From the NCBI RefSeq assembly GCF_027942865.1, contig NC_134515.1, forward strand, positions 28,277,949 through 28,341,948: a stretch of 64,000 nucleotides of DNA. The letters are read 5' to 3'. Position 1 is the stretch's first letter; each line of letters starts with the position of its first letter. This DNA is from Odontesthes bonariensis. Taxonomy: Eukaryota; Chordata; Actinopteri; Atheriniformes; Atherinopsidae. Shown here one piece after another: positions 45,451 to 64,000 of this stretch. The position numbers and the translations under genes were made by a program. The notes beneath the pieces were generated by a model. It made no database searches. It was not told where the DNA came from and was given only the letters and a program-made list of their open reading frames with translations.

Positions 45451-48400
45451 CTTTTGATGCATTGTGAGTTATGAACTGCTTCACGGGACTTTTTACAACA
45501 AATGACACCCTGTATGCATTCTAACTGCTGAACATATACAAAACAGCTGCATTCATGACACATCAGTCAATCTTTTATCACTCCATGAACCGAAGAAGTC
45601 ATCTTTGGACTTCCAGCTGATCTCAGACCAACGCCTGCTGTAAATTCAAAAGGTTTGTGATTTATTCTGCCAGTGCCAACATTTCATATCTATAGAGATA
45701 GGTCTATAAATACAGACACATGAAAATATACTGAAGAGACACAGTACCTTCCAATCAGACTATCTATACAAGATTTGATTTAAACAACTTCTTAAGGTTT
45801 TGCTCTATAGCGGTCAGTATAACTTAATAAAATGTATGGTTACAGCGATACAGTAAACAGTCACAAAGAAGCCTGTTATAGCGAAGTAAGCAATCATGTA
45901 GGCCCAAAAGTGTATTGGATTGATCGACTTTTCATTTGTAAGAGGAAAGCAGTGTAGCTTCTTTCTGCACATTACACAGCTTTGCTCCATAAGCCAAAGT
46001 ACACACAAATCAATTGCAGGGAAAATTAAATGTGGCATGAAACCAGCATAAACATACTCTTGGCCATGGACGGTTGTGACAAATCTCAAAAGAGTCTCCT
46101 GTGAAGTTTATCATCATCAGCATCTGGAGCTTGAACTTGATGTTGATGCGGAGAGGCAGAACTTTGATGTGTGATGGGATGACTCTATTAACATTTAATC
46201 GCGGATGAGACTGAAAAACGATGACTGTGAAATTCATGCCTATGAAAGAAACTTCCTACCAGCTTTTTAAATAGCAGATGAAAACCCTTTTGTACAGAGA
46301 AATGGCTTTAAGGCGGCATCCAAGCCCTCAAATGACTGAACAAATTTACATGTTATCCTTTAAAATTGACAAACTGCATGACTATTCTAAGATGTCAATA
46401 ACAAAATCATTCAAATTCCTGTAAGGTTTGTTGTAGTGAGATGTGACTCGACATACCAGTACATGGTGAGCTCATACATGCAGGGACTGTCTGAGATGGT
46501 AAGCCGACCCAGAGCATTTTAGAATTAAAAGCTTTGATATAGATAACCAAACATAAAGAAGGGGATAGTGATCAGTGGGGGAAGTATTTCCATATGAGTG
46601 TGAGACTGTGGTTCATAGCTTATTATATGAAGAAGAAGGATCAGAGGGGTCAAAACTCTACAAAGTAGGAGACTCCTCTGACTTTGATTAGAGAAGTCTC
46701 ATACAGATGTGTACCCTCTGGATGCCTCAGAGTGTATTCTGGTGATTCTATTGAGGTATTTCTCAAACAATATTTGGATAAAAAAGGACAAATTTTCAAG
46801 CATGAAGGCAAACAACCAAACCTTTTGTAACACTGGTGATCAAAGTGAGTGAGGGTTCATTTTCCTAGAATGTAAAGAACATGAAAGCTTCAATAGGATG
46901 CAATATGATGTACAGAATCTTCCAGCTTTGAGGTTTAAAAAAATCCAGATATATAAATCCAGATTCTATGTGTTTAGCAAACCTTTCGTAACCAGCCGTG
47001 CTGAATAATTACACTATGCTAACACAAAAAAGAAAAGGTGGGAGAAAATTATACGTTTGTGTTTTTAATTAAGGCCTGATTGAAATGGTTGTTGAATCTC
47101 CTAAACAATCAGCCTATATTCTGAATTTGAATGAGAGCTGATTTCCATTGTCTTTATTAGTCCGCTCAGACCACCTCTTTTGGAAAAGGTGACTCCATTG
47201 TGGGCAGCATCAGCTGTGTGAACATCCTCCAGGTGTTCCAGGTTTAACACGTTGCATCAACTCTGTCTTCTCAGAACTGATGCCCAAGTTTAATCAAGGT
47301 GCTTATATTTAGTTTCCTTCTGCAAGATACAGCACAACAAAGGCCGTCTTACCCATTTATGAAAACTGTACGTTTGGAAAATGCCCAGTGCTGCGGACAG
47401 GTTTCATGTTGACCTCATGTTGAGTAAGTTTTTCTTTGTTTTATCAGAAACTGTCCGGCACGTTTCAAACAAAGCCCCTCCCATACGATGACCTTCCCAT
47501 GCAACAGCCATTCTTTACGCTTTTCCCTCGAACAGATCTGGAAGTCACAAGAGGAAAATAAAGAAACCCCGACAAAGTTGCATGTGAAACATGAAAGCAC
47601 AGCTTCCATGAAACACAACATGTCCCAGGGACATTTGTCCGGTCTTTTTCTGCAATTTAAACATGGACGACAGCTTCCAGTTAGGCTCATTAAAGATTAT
47701 TCACAGTGAAAATAGTGTTGATTCAGCATTCATAATGTTTCATGTTCATAAATCTTTCAAAAGTTGTCATGCATTATATATAATCACAAAAAAGACTTAA
47801 TGAAGTCTTTTAAATGAATTTCAGTCTCTTATAAATGTACTTATAATTATATTCATTATAGACACAACCCTCATAGAAAATGTTGCAATTATTTTTTTCT
47901 TTCCCCTTGCAATGGGATGGGACAAACAGTGTGGCCATAGCGCTGTGAGAATAATTTCTTGCAGTCCCACAAATACGTTATTCTGACAATGCAACACCAA
48001 TGCATCACTTTTACGGCTTACCAGGACTCAGGAAAAACAGAAATCTCTAAAGAAGTCAGAGCTAGTTTGTGATCCATCTCTTTGATTTCCGGCAGCTGTT
48101 GGAAGCCCTTAAACTGTTGCGAGAAAAAAAATGAGAAAATGATGTAATCAGTAGCTTTGGTCCTGACGTATGCTGGCCTGAGAACATTTTGTGGTGATAA
48201 CTGCAAATAAAAGGATACCGGAATATCTAACAACAATGCTTGTAAAATTTATTAAATGGACCAGACAGTCTTGTTGATTACATCTGTCCTCATGAAAATG
48301 ATAAAAGCACAATATGTGTACGATAGCTATTTGAGGCCCTCGACTTGCTCAGAAATGTAGTTGAAATTCTGTTTGACCCACACTTTGTAAAAAAAAAAAA

Positions 48401-49200
48401 AAAAACAGCTTGATAGAATATGACCTTGTTGAGCAAATCCCTTTGATGGAAAAAGCAAATAAATTTAACTTAACGAAAAATACAGGTTTGGAAGTATTTA
48501 GAAATTTTTGACACAGAATAGCGCAATATCTTAGTTTTTTAAGACGCCTTCTCTTATTGTATCATCAAAACCTTGTAGTTTTTTATCTGTAAAGCTGCTG
48601 TATACCTATACTTTACTTACCTGGAGTTAAAAATTAGAACATAACAAATGGAGAAGAGGTTCAAGTGGGTTTCATGAGATTGCAAAGGCAAAAACACTGA
48701 GGGGGAAATCACCAGTCATAGCATCTAACCACCGTGGGGTCTGCAATTCTTTTAGCAAAGTTCACTCAAAGTTATCTGACAAAATGCATCAGTCAAAACC
48801 TCTGATGGGTGCCCTTTGGTAAGACAGGCTGGAATGTAAGGTAATTTGTGCTTTGGGGACTATGTTGATAAATTGAATGTATCTTGTGTTCTTTGCAACA
48901 CATCAGTCAGAAAGATTTTTTTTTTCTTCCCCTCAGCCAGAGGACACTAAAAGGGTCAAACATTAATTGACCCAAAACTAAACGATATCCAAGATAACAT
49001 CACAGATATATCACCTTGCTCAGAGCATAACTGAGTTTTTACATGCCTCTGAAGCACTGATGAACAGTGAACCCCGTGTAAAATGATAAAAAAATATGGC
49101 TACCTTCATACTATCAGCTCTTCTTTCCTTTTTTAAAAAAAAAAAAAATGTTTTCAACAAGTTTTGTTACAAATGAAACAGAGAAAACTGACAATTACAG
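45450..49200. other. Intergenic region between gpr173 and wdr13
   Basis: About 3.7 kb with no supported gene. One minus-strand frame at 45814-46089 is hydrophobic and could encode membrane segments, but I recognise no family. Poly-A runs lie near 48389 and 49136. Confidence 0.55.
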
Positions 49201-49203
49201 CAG

Positions 49204-56510
<7,307 letters not shown>

Positions 56511-57075
56511 TCCACAAGCACTCAGGGTAAAGAGGGAGCCACTGCCAGGGCAGAGTCCTGTCAAAATGCACAGCATCCACCACAGATTTAAGAAAATAAA
56601 TGATCCCTTTATTAGCTATACGAGTAAACAGATGAGCAAACATTGATTTGACACTGATATAAATTAATCATCTTCCCACACTCCCATTCTCAGCGTTGAA
56701 TCAGGTGATGATACAGAATCTACTGCACCACATGGCGCTGTTGCAGAGCTATGTTTAGAAATATACTTTTTCCGTCATAGAAGATTAAAGTGAACCGAAA
56801 TAGCCAAATGGAGCTAAAGAATGAATGGACTGGGCGTTTTTTTTATTTATTATTCCAGCATCACGCAGAGCAGAAAAGCCTACTTGACAGTCGCATAGCT
56901 AGCTAACATCAGCTAGGAAGTTAGCCACAACATCTTTCACAAAAATTCTGTTTTCTGATAATTGTTCAAAACAAACGGATAGTCTAACATTTCGCAGCTT
57001 TATACACCTATATAAATCATACATTGTGGTAATGAGACGAAAAAACACAAAGAAATACATTTGAAAACAACTCAC

Positions 57076-57180
57076 CTTCCTTAGCTTTTCTCCATCGCTG
57101 CTTTTCCTGTTAGGTCACATGACCTGAGTGACCAACCCACTCGCTGGCTGCTTGCTAGCTGCGAGGTCGCGTGAATGCTG
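57076..57180 (-). promoter_or_regulatory. wdr13: wdr13 non-coding first exon and promoter
   Basis: On the minus strand a donor GGAAG|GTGAGT ends a probable 5'UTR exon at 57076. It contains a five-codon uORF (ATG at 57095, stop at 57081-57083). An E-box/M-box-like GGTCACATGACC lies at 57113-57124. Exon start is unknown. Confidence 0.5.
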
Positions 57181-57896
57181 GTGACGAAATCAGGAGCATT
57201 TAGCCGACACTGTATGAACTAAAGATCATTTAAAAAAAAAAAAAAAAGGATGTCACAATGAACATCCACCCACAGTTAGATTAGATTGAAGAACCAAATA
57301 CATATGCTAGAAATGCCTTTCTCCCCCCCAACAGTAAAACGTTACTGCATTGATATAATTTTCTTATTTATTTCCCTTAATTTTGAGAAATTAGCATGGT
57401 TGGGTCAAAGAGGCTGATTTGACATGATGTAGTCAGTCACTGACTACAAATTACATGGTAGTGTTTGAAAGAAGTGATTTAATGTACTTGATCACAAAAA
57501 ATATTCTAATACTTCTAAGATTACTGAAAGTCAAGTATTTCAAACAATGCTCTTGTATATATACACATATACATAGATAAAACGGACAAAAATCTCTCCT
57601 GTACCAAAATGAAAATGCCTTCTTGTCATGTACAATGAACTCACAGTTCCAGTGAGTTCACAATGGCAGTATTACAAGGTCAGCTCCGAGGTTTCGCCTG
57701 GCTCAGCAGAGACCTGCCCAGCTGTGGGACATGCTGCTCAGCTGACTGGGCTCTTTGCTTGTTCAGGGTGCTCTTTCTCGAAGGGGCCCCAGTGCCAGAA
57801 CCATTCACAAGCACGGGCCATAAATGACCGAGCTGAGCAGCAAATTAAGCACTGCATTCTCAAAAAAAGGAGCATTGACTCTAGAGCACAGCCAAA

Positions 57897-58430
57897 ATGC
57901 CCGGAACGAAAGGTAAGTAATGTTCAACAAAAAGTAATTTCCTCAAAATGGGTTTGTTTAATTCATCTGGGTTCAAAAGCTGCCAGTTAGTGTGAAATGT
58001 AGATGAGCAAAAGACAAAGGTGACCTGGCTCCCAAATGTTTGACCTCCATGTGATTTCTCCACCATTTGCAGGTAATAAATCGGACAAGAAGTCAGCTAC
58101 TAAGGTAGGAGCATTATCAATGTATCAGTTCTAATTTCCATCCCTCAGTAAGTAGTGTTTTCCCTTACTGATTTTTATTTTTATCTGTAATTCCATAGCA
58201 ACCTCAGAGTCCTAAAGAGCAGCCCAAGAAAGCTGATCAGAAAGGAGATGATAGCAAGAAGCAAGGAGGTAAGCATTTATATAACCTAGAAAACAAAAAC
58301 ATCCTCAAACAGTCTCCTGTGTCTGGCACACAGCTTGGAAATGAAGTCCTGTGATCGATGCGTCCCCAGTGAAGGTATCTGCCTGTGCTTTATCCCCTAG
58401 CAGGACAGCCGAAGGGAGAGAAGCAGTAAC
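57897..58430 (+). CDS. Unrecognised small lysine-rich protein, 4 coding exons
   Basis: I do not recognise this protein. Exons 57897-57912, 58073-58104, 58199-58268 and 58402-58430 join in phase through four consensus GT-AG boundaries to a 48-aa highly basic, Gln/Lys-rich product. It starts MPGTKGNKSDKKSATK, passes through QPQSPKEQPKKADQKGDD and ends QPKGEKQ. The last acceptor is a TAGCAG tandem, so a 47-aa form lacking one residue is equally possible. An AATAAA follows at 58875-58880. Composition suggests a disordered, possibly nuclear protein, but it matches neither HMGN nor SERF. It lies between wdr13 and porcn, convergent with porcn. It could be part of a longer or non-coding transcript; the case rests on splice-phase consistency only. 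Confidence 0.5.
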
Positions 58431-58900
58431 TTCCAGGCGTTCGTGAAGATGGCTTTGGAGACACTGCTGGGGTCTTGCCGTCGTAAACATGGGGGTCCTC
58501 GGGGAAGACAGGGCTGAGAGTCCCTCCCCTTCCCGCCGCACTTTCCCCCGGAACCTGAAGACTGTGCTGCTGCTGCTGTGTGGCCCTGCGATACAACATC
58601 TGCTCACCTCTCACTGTGACAGAGAGCAAACCTGATCTCCATCCATAACCATCTGTTGTCACCCGCTGTATTTCTCTACCCTTTTCTGTCAGCCCACAAT
58701 GTCCACTGTGGCGTACTGGATGCTCAGAAAAAGGATCCAAGCGAGATCACTGCTGCTTTGAGCAACAGTCAGCCTCTTCGAATCCCTCTCAAACCAACCA
58801 ACCCCCCCCATACCATCACATACCATCACTGACTGTCTGACAATGCATATATTCTTTTTGTAAATAATCATTCAAATAAACAACTATTTCTTACAGCAGT
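58431..58900 (+). other. 3'UTR of the small lysine-rich gene
   Basis: Sequence after the stop to the AATAAA at 58875-58880. It includes a GCTGCTGCTGCTG-like stretch near 58565-58580 but no coding signal. Confidence 0.4.
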
Positions 58901-60413
58901 CTGGGTGTATCCGACCTTGGTGTTTACTACTCTCTCTCAGAATTATGCGCGGTGAATTGAACAAAGACAGGATTCAGGGTTTCATGTAAAATTTTATAAA
59001 AATATCACAGGTGTATCAGTGCCTTCACATTTACAGGGACAAACGCCAGAGCAGGTATCTGAAAAGTATTTACAAGAATTGGATTAGGCGGCATCACTGC
59101 ATGTATGCAGAGACTGAGCACATAAACCAACATATTCCGTCATCAGATGATCACATGTTGGAATCATTAAAAGCAGCTGTGTAGTAAAAATCTATACTTA
59201 GGTGAATTAGTTCATGTAGCATAGGGTATAATTTCACTTTAAAGCCGTTTACAAAAATGAAAGAGGAGTTTTAGCATTTTTTGCTAAAGAATAGGCGTCA
59301 AATGCCCCGATTCTAAACTTTATTTTTCAGGCCTGGAGGGTTGAATATAAACAAGATCAACTTATTGGCAGGAACATATCACAAAACAAAATTCAAACAC
59401 CATCAGGACACTTCACTACAAAAAAAAAAAAAAAAGAATTCATAGACCACTGATCAGTTTTCATCATCTAAAACTGACTAAAGGGGAAATAATACCTGGT
59501 GACAGCAACACCGCTGCCTCACAACCATAACCGGTGCTCTTTTCATTCAGGAGGAAAATTCTTGGTTGTATCCCACATGCTCAAGAGACAAGCTCTGTAA
59601 TAGGAGGAGGAAATAAGTCTTGTGATTTACAGCCAGCGAATCCAATGAAAAGTAAAAAAAGACTAAAAATGACGTGGTGCTTCTCAACGATCTCCGTTAT
59701 GATTAAACTGTAAATGAATTCAAACAAATACTCTCTTTTAGAGAAAGAAGTGACTGCAATCTGCTCAGAATCCCGACTGTTTCGGAAGGTCTTTTATTCT
59801 TTTCTAGAAAATCAAAGCATATTGAACGACAGGAGCAAACTCTAGCAAAGCCGACGTAGGGGGTCGTGAAATCGGATTGTAGTTTTGGTGTAAGCTTCCT
59901 GTCAGACTGACGAATGATCACAAGAGATGAGTCCCACAGACAGGCTGGGGAAACGGGATGGCAAGAGAGAGACAAACAACTGCGGTACTATCTTTCAAAC
60001 CTTAAAGTATGGACTGTAAAAACGGTTAAGGTGAGGGGAGAGCACATCTGGAGGACACTTGCCTCTATTATGTGACTGCAGAGGGGAGCAGGCAATCTCC
60101 ACCGTGCTGACATCTATTGATTGTGACTCACAGTGAGACGACAGGAGGGCTCGACAACTGTGGCTCAGATAAAAAGGATGTGATAAGGAGAAAAGAAGGG
60201 CGGCGTGGGCTTTCTTTTCACGGATATCAAAACTAGTCCCCAGCAGGTTAGACTCACGCGGTACCCAGCCGGCACGCAGCACAACCTGAACCCTGCGCGT
60301 TGGTTTATTGTTGTATGCAGGCTGATTCTGTTCTCTTCGGTCTAATGCAGGATAAAGTCACAGTGCGTCTCTCATTATTGCTTCCTTCTCTTCTTCTTCT
60401 TCGTCTCTTGTTA
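58900..60413 (-). other. porcn: porcn 3'UTR and convergent intergenic gap
   Basis: No coding sequence seen. A minus-strand AATAAA at 59319-59324 could end porcn transcripts with a 1.1-kb 3'UTR. The porcn and small-gene 3' ends face each other here. Confidence 0.45.
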
Positions 60414-63400
60414 TTAAAGAACGAGGCGGTACAATATCCAGCATCCAAACGTGACCCAGTGGCTTGTCCAGCTCAGCTCTGACCACTTCTGAATGGTATG
60501 ATGGGTAATATCGTCCTGTAGGAGACAGCATGCAGTACGTAACATCGTTGAGTCCTCCGCTCTGAACAGAGTTATATCTACAACCCTACCATGTTCACGT
60601 GTCACATAGAAAGCGGTACATTTTATGCAAGGTTGAGTAAATACAGCTACCGATGATTTTCTACACATGTGAGCTCCAAGATCAGAATGACTCAGCGAGT
60701 CAGACTCTTATTCTACGATACTTTCCACTGTTTCCTCACTCTCAGACTTTGCTTAAGGAGCAATATTGTCGGATTTTACCTCATCCTCCTCCATGTAGTC
60801 CACACTGGAGTTGAACACAGAGCCCAGGTATGTCAGGTGAAGTACTGCCAAAGCGCTGAATGCTATATTGATCCCATATACCCACAGCTTCTGCAAACAG
60901 AGACAGCATTATGTTAGATGGGCCAGTTTCTTGTCCAGTCTTGGTGAAACAGGTTAGCTTAAGGTTATGAAAGGTTATGAAGAATCTGATATGAAACCAC
61001 AACTTCAGACGCGTCAGTTTATCAATGCCTAAACTTTAAAAAGAACTGTAATGTATCATTTTTCATGCAGGCTGCTCCTTCTTGGGATAAATCCCTATTT
61101 CTCCCTCCTGCTGCTCTCATTTGTGATACAGGGAGGTTTTGTCTGGGCATCTCTCCAGTGCACTCCCAAAAATATAACAACTGACAGTTTAAAGGAGACG
61201 AATGGAGTGGCTGCAGTTGAACTGCAGCTTGACATTAAAACTTGGTGTCCACGCTTCTTTATTAATATATTAAGTACCAACCCAGTCTCGTGGGCTAATG
61301 TGACAGAGTCGCATTAATTTAATGTATCAGTTTGTGTCCACAGACACAATTTGAACAGTTTTTCTGCTGAACATGAAAATAACTCAGTAGAGTGACACGG
61401 TGTCACAGCATTTAGATAAATAGTCATGTTTAGACTGCCTTTAGAATCCACTTCCTGGATTAATGGCTTCCAAGTCCTGCACCATCAGCCAAAAACACAA
61501 CACGTGCTGGATGACATGAAAAAAAAAAACCCCAAACTGATTACATTTTTATCAGCAGGACCACATAGTTTTCTGTTACATATTTCTCTTTTTTTCCATG
61601 ACACTGGGCTGCATGTACATGGCCTTTAGTTTTCCCGATGCGATAGTCACCATACGCTGTTATTGTTAGTCTCATTAAAAGCTAAAGCAGTATATAACAC
61701 TACAAAGGATTTAGTTTGCATGTTCTATTTTTTTTTTCTCTTACGTTCCATGTAAGACTAGAGGAGCTATTGTGTATGTGCCATGAGGAACAGATGAAGT
61801 GAAAAGTTAACCGAGGGCTTGTGACCTCTCAAGCCTGGTTGAGCGAGCAGCCGCTAGCTGCTAGCCGGCGGGACTTGGCTGCGACTGAGCTTGCAGCTGC
61901 TTGCCTCTGATGGTGGACAGAGAGGTGGGGCAGGGCCTCATTAGTCCATCTATACATCTCCATTCCCTGCAAGAGCAAAACGCTGTAGAGTCACACTCAA
62001 GTTGTTTTAACCATTTCTTTAGGTTTTTTTCATGGCTAAAGCTTAAAAATGTAAAATTTTTAGGGGATTAATGACTGCTGAGGTGGGACACCAAGAGTAC
62101 TGAAAATAGATAGAAAACCAAAGATAATAATAATAATAACACGAAAAGTTTTCAATTGAAACTGCCCAACTGTGAAATAAAAATAAATTTAGGTAACATG
62201 AGTCCACGTTTGCTTTTTAGCCTCGAGTTCGAAGGAAAAATAGAATGCTTTGGGAAGCTGCTAACCTGACCTGTTCCAACACTCCAGAGAGCTACAACCA
62301 ACCAGATGAGAAATATTGCCTCCACACTTCGGTTTCTACAAATGTAATTAATGTTTGTTGAGTAAACAGACAAGATACAAAGTGTTAATTGAGAGCGTTC
62401 CTTTAACATTCATCGAAATCTGGAGAGCCCAATGCTAATTATGAGTGCAAAAATGAAAGAAGAGAAAGGTGATTGTTACCTTTTTGTTTTGGTGATTGCA
62501 GTTTGGCTGGCATTTCTTTGACAGTATACATGCGTTAAAAAGGACCGCAAGCCTCTTCCTCAATACTGAAACACATAACATGACCAGAGCATTGCATGAA
62601 ACCAGCGGAAGAGTTCCGCTGAAACCATAAAAAGGTAATATTACAAGTGCTGCAGGGAACTGAAACTGTGCGTCACAGAGGGTGCAATTAACCATTTCTG
62701 CAGAGCTAAGCGCTTTCTCTAAATGAAAGGGTTCTAATGTGGAAACAAAGAAAATCATTAGGAGGTATCTTACCGTGCTCAATGTATGTAATGAAGCCCA
62801 GAGATATCAGGACAGCACCCAGATGAAAACTCAAGCCCTGTAATTGACGGGAATTAGCACCAGAACAGAGCACTCGTTGATGTGAGGAGATTCAAAGCAA
62901 GACAAAGTTGTATGAGATGTATCAGCACGTGCACTCACATGCAGGAGGGCACTGGCTGTGTATGTCACCATGACGGCAGAGAACGTCCCGAATTTGAGAG
63001 CGCTCTTAAACACATCTGTGAGATGAGACCATCAGCTTGCATGAGAATAACTGTCTGCTTAAAGGAGCCTTCATAAATCGGCTACTGCCATCACTGCTTA
63101 ACATCAGAACTCACAGGTGTGCAAAAAGCGAGACATGGGCTGATTCCATGACGTCACCACCTCCACCATTGAGCGGGGAAACTCTATATCGAGCGGCTTG
63201 GACACGCTCATGTCCCTACAAAACAAAAAGCAATAAAAACGGAAAAAAAAAAGCAAAACAAAGCGGGGGAAGGGTTACTGTTAGAAATGTGAGTAGAGAG
63301 AAAGAGATCTTATGTTAATGTCCCGCATGCACTTCTGACCATTTCAGGTTTTCTTTCTCCTCCGTGAAGCCTGCCCCAGCAAGAGTAGCAGTGGTCTCGC

Positions 63401-64000
63401 TCAAGTAGCCGACAAAATAATTGCTGAAGTGGAAAGACATCGTGTTCTCGTATGCCAGCAGCCACCTGATGCAAGAACATCCGAACAGTAAGGGAGACAG
63501 ATGGTTGTTAAAAGCCAGTTTCGGCAAAAGTGGAACTTTATTAAGAAAGTGTGCCACAAGAATAGAGCACGTACTTTGCTGCTGTACCTCTGAGACGCAA
63601 CGGGGCAAACAGAGCGACGTTAGTCACACGCTACATTTCCACAAAATGCTTTATTGACTTGCCTTTGTTATGATTTACTTCTCACCAAGGTTTTCAAAGG
63701 TGGTGAAATGGGAAATGAGAGGGGAAGAAAAGTGTCCGGGAACACATGTCGCTGCACAGAGAAGGGGAATGATGCGGACACATGCAGGCAGGTAAAGCTT
63801 TTGCACACATGGTACACAGACAATAAGCATGCAGCAAAACAATGTTGGACGTGTTACTCACCTGACTTTCCTCCTTTTTTTGCTGCAAACAAAGCAGACA
63901 ACAGAGGCATGACCTCACCGAGAGGACTTACGAGGCCAAAACAGGGACTACGATTTATTTTGTGGTATTTTTCTGTTCCGCTCACCTCCTTAACAGCTTG
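60414..64000 (-). CDS. porcn: Porcupine, Wnt O-palmitoleoyltransferase, C-terminal part (5' end outside window)
   Basis: An ER membrane MBOAT enzyme that attaches palmitoleate to Wnt proteins, needed for their secretion. Exons seen, in transcript order: likely 63986->64000, a 21-nt microexon 63862-63882, then 63340-63465, 63115-63215, 62939-63015, 62774-62837, 62480-62565, 60780-60890, 60414-60515, all in phase. Landmarks: [35 protein letters not shown], and SALLHGLSFHL, which holds the conserved MBOAT histidine (ALLH) split from the next residue by an intron. [20 protein letters not shown], and a C-terminus [17 protein letters not shown] followed by ILYRLVL, close to human. About 225-235 residues of C-terminal sequence are present; the N-terminal half lies beyond position 64000. 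PORCN and WDR13 are also close in human Xp11.23. Confidence 0.95.
63862..63882 (-). other. porcn: porcn 21-nt microexon, probable cassette exon
   Basis: On the minus strand TTTGCAG precedes, and GTGAGT follows, exactly 21 bases (seven codons). It adds a basic KKRRKV stretch just before the exon encoding WLLAYENT. Because its length is a multiple of three, it can be skipped without changing frame. Mammalian PORCN isoforms differ by short insertions at about this place (family knowledge). Confidence 0.6.

Overview
This is vertebrate nuclear DNA, almost certainly from a ray-finned (perciform-type) teleost. Coding sequence sits in short GT-AG exons with very high similarity to known vertebrate proteins. 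Introns are compact, CA/TG microsatellites are frequent, and the repeats are typical of fish: a tRNA-derived SINE with a teleost-style body, Tc1-like transposase relics and non-autonomous TIR elements. There are no bacterial operons, CRISPR arrays or phage genes.

Layout, left to right. (1) 240-8214, minus: a complete class 3 semaphorin closest to SEMA3F (17 coding exons, 743 aa), with its promoter/5'UTR near 9.8-10.05 kb. (2) 10.05-15.95 kb: intergenic, no gene seen. (3) 17905-23990, minus: tspyl2 (8 exons, 553 aa, NAP domain plus an acidic tail), carrying a SINE, a 1.3-kb long-TIR transposon and a Tc1 relic in its introns. (4) A 1.67-kb head-to-head promoter interval, then ppp1r3f on plus (25660-32682, 4 exons, 632 aa), a glycogen-targeting PP1 subunit with a C-terminal membrane anchor. 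(5) 32.9-40 kb: intergenic with a Tc1 relic. (6) 42497-43699, plus: gpr173/SREB3, with its coding region in one exon and spliced 5'UTR exons predicted upstream. (7) 43.7-49.2 kb: 3'UTR and intergenic DNA. (8) 49992-56510, minus: wdr13 (9 coding exons, 482 aa), with a Harbinger-like element in its largest intron. (9) 57897-58430, plus: a four-exon candidate gene for a 47/48-aa lysine-rich protein that I do not recognise. (10) 60414 to the window end, minus: the 3' part of porcn, the Wnt O-acyltransferase.

The genes do not form one pathway. They are a conserved synteny block: in human, TSPYL2 and GPR173 are neighbours at Xp11.22, and PPP1R3F, WDR13 and PORCN lie in Xp11.23. SEMA3F is on human 3p21, so this fish block joins two human regions. 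All exon boundaries were worked out by hand from splice signals, reading phase and remembered family sequences; individual ends could be off by a base or a few. I found no clearly new biological system. The items most worth following up are the small lysine-rich gene, the P2X7-like cysteine motif inside the long-TIR transposon, the predicted spliced uORF of gpr173, the CRE upstream of ppp1r3f and the 21-nt microexon in porcn.
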